From positions 8,069 through 17,225 of the forward strand of contig JAOZRQ010000083.1 in the NCBI GenBank assembly GCA_029940115.1: a DNA stretch of 9,157 nt, given 5' to 3'. This document shows positions 7,288-9,157 of this stretch, piece after piece (the first letter of the stretch is position 1; each line of letters begins with the position of its first letter). Source of the DNA: Desulfobacterales bacterium (GTDB taxonomy: Bacteria; Desulfobacterota; Desulfobacteria; Desulfobacterales; 4be13). The notes below the pieces were generated by a model that made no database searches, had not been told where the DNA came from, and saw nothing but the letters and a program-made list of their open reading frames with translations. Both the position numbers and the translations under genes were made by a program.

Positions 7288-8052
7288 CTACTCCATCTGA
7301 GCAATCATCTTCAATATGTCAGCAATGGTGACACCATTTGCATCATCCATATCACACGCAATCTGTTCCGCTGTCACTGCCGCTTGATTCATGAAGCTGA
7401 TGGCTTTCAGGACATCAGCAATAGTTGTCTTCCCATCGTCACCCACAGGGTCGCCTTTTATGGTGTCAGGCACAGTAACCTTTCCAGCAACCAGCGTGGT
7501 GGTGAATGTGTCTGCCACAGTCCCTGTGTCATCCGGTACACCGCACAGCACCTCAATGTCAGTGGGTGTCTCGTATCCGGCAGCCGCATTCGTGATGTTG
7601 GTCTGAGTTGCGGTTACGTCGTACACAGTCCCGGCCTCGGCGTCAGTGGGGATGGTGAACTTTGCGTTGAATACAACGCCGGTCACGACCGCTGTAGCGG
7701 CGGCCGCGGCGATCTTCACTGTACCTGCGCCGTCATCATTTGCCTGATAGTAGAGGGTGCTATCCAGCACATCCGCATCTTCCAGTGCATCTGCCTCAGG
7801 ATCACTGATTGCTTGGGGGTCAGCTTGCTCCAGCCCGGCAAAGGTAAGGGCAGCATCGTAGGTCAGCGTAACGGCCAGGCCGGCGGCCTTGCTATCATCA
7901 TCAGAGATGGTTACAGGCACACTCACTGTGACACCCGCGCCTCCTTCCACCTCGCCCACAGTCAGGGTGGCAGCGATGTCGGCCGCAAAGACTGCGCTAC
8001 TGCACAGAAAAAGGCCAATCGTCAAAATTGATACAATTTTCGTGAGTTTCAT
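7288..8052 (-). CDS. Secreted cohesin-dockerin protein
   Basis: This encodes 254 residues. AAGGAG stands 8 nt before the ATG at 8052. Residues 1-23 are a signal peptide ending VFA. Residues 25-195 resemble a cohesin domain: TLTVGEVEGGAGVTVSVPVTI, GLAVTLTYDAALTF, then VVTGVVFNAKFTIP. Residues 199-254 are a dockerin with two halves. GDPVGDDGKTTIADVLKAI has a loop with one extra residue and Val where Asn is usual. CDMDDANGVTIADILKMI is a regular 12-residue loop with Ala at position 5. No enzyme module is present, so this is a compact adaptor or self-associating surface protein, by analogy with non-cellulosomal cohesin/dockerin proteins in other bacteria and archaea. Three in-frame TAG codons in a row end the gene. 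It probably shares the promoter at 8542-8569 with the preceding gene. Confidence 0.9.
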   Translation of the reverse strand: MKLTKIVSILTIGLFLCSSAVFAADIAATLTVGEVEGGAGVTVSVPVTISDDDSKAAGLAVTLTYDAALTFAGLEQADPQAISDPEADALEDADVLDSTLYYQANDDGAGTVKIAAAAATAVVTGVVFNAKFTIPTDAEAGTVYDVTATQTNITNAAAGYETPTDIEVLCGVPDDTGTVADTFTTTLVAGKVTVPDTIKGDPVGDDGKTTIADVLKAISFMNQAAVTAEQIACDMDDANGVTIADILKMIAQME

Positions 8053-8056
8053 TTCT

Positions 8057-8092
8057 CTATCTCCTTAAAAAAACTTTACGATTTTCAATCAT
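8057..8092 (-). CDS. Possible 11-codon leader peptide before the cohesin-dockerin gene
   Basis: ATG at 8092 opens an 11-codon frame (MIENRKVFLRR, stop TAG at 8059-8057). The Shine-Dalgarno is close to perfect: AGGAGGTG at 8103-8096, with 5 nt between GGAGG and the ATG. It is stronger than any other ribosome binding site in the window. The last sense codons overlap the AAGGAG of the cohesin-dockerin gene, and the TAG ends 4 nt before its ATG. That layout fits translational coupling. No amino-acid run typical of attenuation leaders is seen. The peptide itself may have no function. Confidence 0.4.
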   Translation of the reverse strand: MIENRKVFLRR

Positions 8093-8095
8093 ACA

Positions 8096-8103
8096 CACCT
8101 CCT
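8096..8103 (-). promoter_or_regulatory. Near-consensus Shine-Dalgarno not belonging to an annotated gene
   Basis: The minus strand reads AGGAGGTG, an extended match to the anti-Shine-Dalgarno sequence. It lies 44 nt before the start of the cohesin-dockerin gene, too far to serve that start. It sits at the ideal distance from the ATG at 8092, so it is the main reason to take the 11-codon frame seriously. Confidence 0.55.
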
Positions 8104-8122
8104 GCCAAAGAAATTTTATCCC

Positions 8123-8515
8123 TCAGCCATAACGAAAAGCAGGTGAGACAGCCATTGACTGATAATCCATTGGCTGTTCGGATACCTGCTCGTTGCCATC
8201 CGAGGGGATTGAACTATTTAATAAGGATGCCAAGCCAAATTCAGTCTGGACTGATTTTGCCCAAGTCCCTTTATTTTCACTGATGACCGTTTTGAGGCCC
8301 GCGACCACATTCAGGGTGGAGAGGGCGCGGGCCACACTTTCTGAGAACGCGGCGGGGGTGTCTGCGCTGCGCGCGAAGTCCTGAACGCGCAATACTGCGT
8401 CTTCCAGTCCCACGCGGCTATTCATGCTCGCGTCCTCGGGGCTGAACACCGGTATGCCGGTTGACAGCAGGGTGGCTGTCAGAATGAGGCTCAGAATGTG
8501 GTTAAGCGTTTTCAT
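8123..8515 (-). CDS. Small secreted protein of unknown function
   Basis: I do not recognise the family. From the ATG at 8515 it has 130 residues. Residues 1-24 are a signal peptide (MKTLNHILSLILTATLLSTG). The mature part contains VGLEDAVLRVQDFARS and, further on, ALSTLNVVAGLKTVISENK, two amphipathic helical stretches. These faintly resemble the helix of dockerin halves (I.L.DAI.ALQ..AG), but no Asp-rich calcium loop precedes them. The frame can be extended to a TTG at 8569, but that codon lies inside the -35 box of the predicted promoter. An ATG at 8533 would sit almost at the transcript start, so 8515 is preferred. The ribosome binding site is weak (ACAGG). Only 70 bp separate it from the cohesin-dockerin gene and there is no terminator between them, so the two are likely co-transcribed. 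Confidence 0.65.
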   Translation of the reverse strand: MKTLNHILSLILTATLLSTGIPVFSPEDASMNSRVGLEDAVLRVQDFARSADTPAAFSESVARALSTLNVVAGLKTVISENKGTWAKSVQTEFGLASLLNSSIPSDGNEQVSEQPMDYQSMAVSPAFRYG

Positions 8516-8541
8516 GATACGGCCTGTTTTCATTAAACTCA

Positions 8542-8612
8542 ATAATACAGCATTAAAATGGGATGTCAAGTCTTTTTGTTCATTTTGTTCATTTTTTTTT
8601 ATTTTTTTTACA
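8542..8612 (-). promoter_or_regulatory. Strong sigma-70-type promoter with upstream A-tracts
   Basis: On the minus strand, TTGACA (8569-8564) and TATTAT (8547-8542) are separated by 16 bp: a perfect -35 and a 5-of-6 -10. Just upstream lie dense A-tracts (T-tracts on the plus strand at about 8592-8609, and further A-rich sequence up to the -35), which fits an UP element. Transcription would begin near 8535, giving a leader of about 20 nt to the ATG at 8515. It would drive the small secreted protein and the cohesin-dockerin gene. Confidence 0.7.
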
Positions 8613-8712
8613 GAACGGCATTATGTGGTGATTTTTCGCTTAATTTTCATATTGATTTCAATGGTCAAGTGGGTCATCCGCCATCTGGTCCAGCATGTCT
8701 TTGTCCATCGGC

Positions 8713-8940
8713 TTATCGCTTGCTCGCATTCAGTATGGTCATGCCAATCACCTGATCCCCCTCATACCGGATGATGACATCATCGTCTGTCAGCTCGCTG
8801 TCTGTGGCGTGGCTCGGCTTTTTGAAATTGATGTACAACACATCCGCCTCGGCGTCATAAGAGGACCAGAGAAATTGCCGCGGGGCATGTCTCACTGCCG
8901 GGATGATCTGCAAATACGGATTTAACGCGAACTGGGCCAT
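8713..8940 (-). CDS. DUF2283-type small protein
   Basis: This encodes 75 residues. The start ATG at 8940 is preceded by AAGGGA at suitable spacing. The segment from residue 28 on (YDAEADVLYINF, then the DSELTDDDVIIRYEGDQVIGMTIL stretch, in which D, E and G positions are typical) matches the DUF2283 family, short cytoplasmic proteins of unknown biochemical role. There is no signal peptide, unlike every other gene here. DUF2283 genes often sit next to DUF4258 genes and are sometimes considered toxin-antitoxin-like pairs; no DUF4258 partner is visible within the window. The first 25 residues (MAQFALNPYLQIIPAVRHAP) are not part of the usual core. It is probably unrelated to the surface-protein genes downstream. 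Confidence 0.75.
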   Translation of the reverse strand: MAQFALNPYLQIIPAVRHAPRQFLWSSYDAEADVLYINFKKPSHATDSELTDDDVIIRYEGDQVIGMTILNASKR

Positions 8941-9157
8941 ATTTGTTCCCTTCGCTCAGTTTTGGAAAGCCTGACCATGAAGCACATATAAATGATAATT
9001 CCATAAAACTGATTCCAACGCTTTTTGTGGTACCGGGAAATATGACAACGGATCGGAGGATGAAACGGATGTCCGTCTCGGTCCGGGAAAATCCGTTTCA
9101 TCCTGAAATGCCAAAATGTCGCCTAGGGGCTCATTTCAGCACTCCCTTTCCGAACTT
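8941..9157. other. Gene-free region upstream of the DUF2283 gene
   Basis: No open frame with a ribosome binding site or recognisable domain is seen on either strand. The half far from the gene carries the inverted repeats at 9057-9139. The half near the gene is AT-rich and probably holds the promoter of the DUF2283 gene, but no clear -35/-10 pair could be picked. Confidence 0.5.
9057..9104. repeat. Perfect 14-bp inverted repeat with 20-nt loop
   Basis: aggatgaaacggat at 9057-9070 is exactly reverse-complemented at 9091-9104. A second stem (ctgaaatg 9103-9110 with catttcag 9132-9139) begins where the first ends, sharing two bases. An inner small palindrome (acgga 9065-9069 with tccgt 9072-9076) competes with the long stem. 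No T-run follows on either strand, so a simple terminator is unlikely. It may be a palindromic repeat element, a recombination site or a structured RNA end belonging to a gene beyond the window. Confidence 0.6.

Noticed and set aside
7384..8031. 215-codon open frame on the plus strand
   Set aside because: It lies opposite the cohesin-dockerin gene, which has clear domain and start evidence.
8581..8612. T-tract as a plus-strand terminator
   Set aside because: No stem precedes it on the plus strand and no plus-strand gene ends there. Its position just upstream of a TTGACA on the minus strand fits an UP element better.
8658..8708. 16-codon acidic frame (MDKDMLDQMADDPLDH) 4 nt after the DUF2283 gene
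   Set aside because: It could be translationally coupled, but it has no ribosome binding site, is very short and matches no known family.

Overview
The window looks bacterial, about half G+C, and carries genes for secreted proteins all read from the minus strand. Transcription therefore runs from high to low coordinates. No housekeeping gene or RNA gene is present to fix the taxon. The non-cellulosomal cohesin and dockerin modules, the LSE-LR-QFYN style of dockerin, the long secreted proteins built from cadherin-like repeats, and a GAAA-loop ATTCCTGC/GCAGGAAT dispersed repeat together suggest a Desulfobacterota-like (sulfate-reducer lineage) or PVC-group genome. This is a weak inference from domain style.

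Layout in transcription order: (1) 9157-8941, no gene, with a perfect 14-bp inverted repeat. (2) 8940-8713, a small DUF2283-type protein. (3) 8612-8542, a strong-looking promoter (A-tracts, TTGACA, TATTAT). (4) 8515-8123, a 130-aa secreted protein of unknown function. (5) 8092-8057, a possible 11-codon leader ORF with a near-ideal Shine-Dalgarno, ending on the ribosome binding site of the next gene. (6) 8052-7288, a 254-aa secreted protein with an N-terminal cohesin-like domain and a C-terminal dockerin. (7) 7050-3511, an 1179-aa secreted protein: cohesin-like domain, eight cadherin-like repeats, two nearly identical InlB-type repeats, dockerin. (8) 3325-2951, a 124-aa secreted protein that is one copy of a roughly 100-residue beta-rich domain. 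(9) 2498-1 and beyond, a secreted protein with five copies of that same domain followed by InlB-type repeats; its C-terminus is outside the window.

The gene set reads as a surface or extracellular scaffold locus. Two proteins carry both halves of the cohesin/dockerin pairing system, so they could in principle bind each other or themselves, and no catalytic domain is visible. The other two proteins share an unnamed repeat (consensus ALG...LP.GW.YV...F.W...P.SP..FTYTV......G.QEISA.V.YR). The small one supplies a single unit and the large one an array, which suggests an array that grew by unit duplication, or a monomer/polymer partnership.

Intergenic DNA holds several mobile-looking palindromes (2822-2880, 3345-3413, 9057-9139), a clear terminator at 2911-2937, and a weaker stem at 3456-3481. 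The long plus-strand open frames (notably 4912-6549 and 3457-4257) lie opposite the repeat-rich gene and were treated as shadows.
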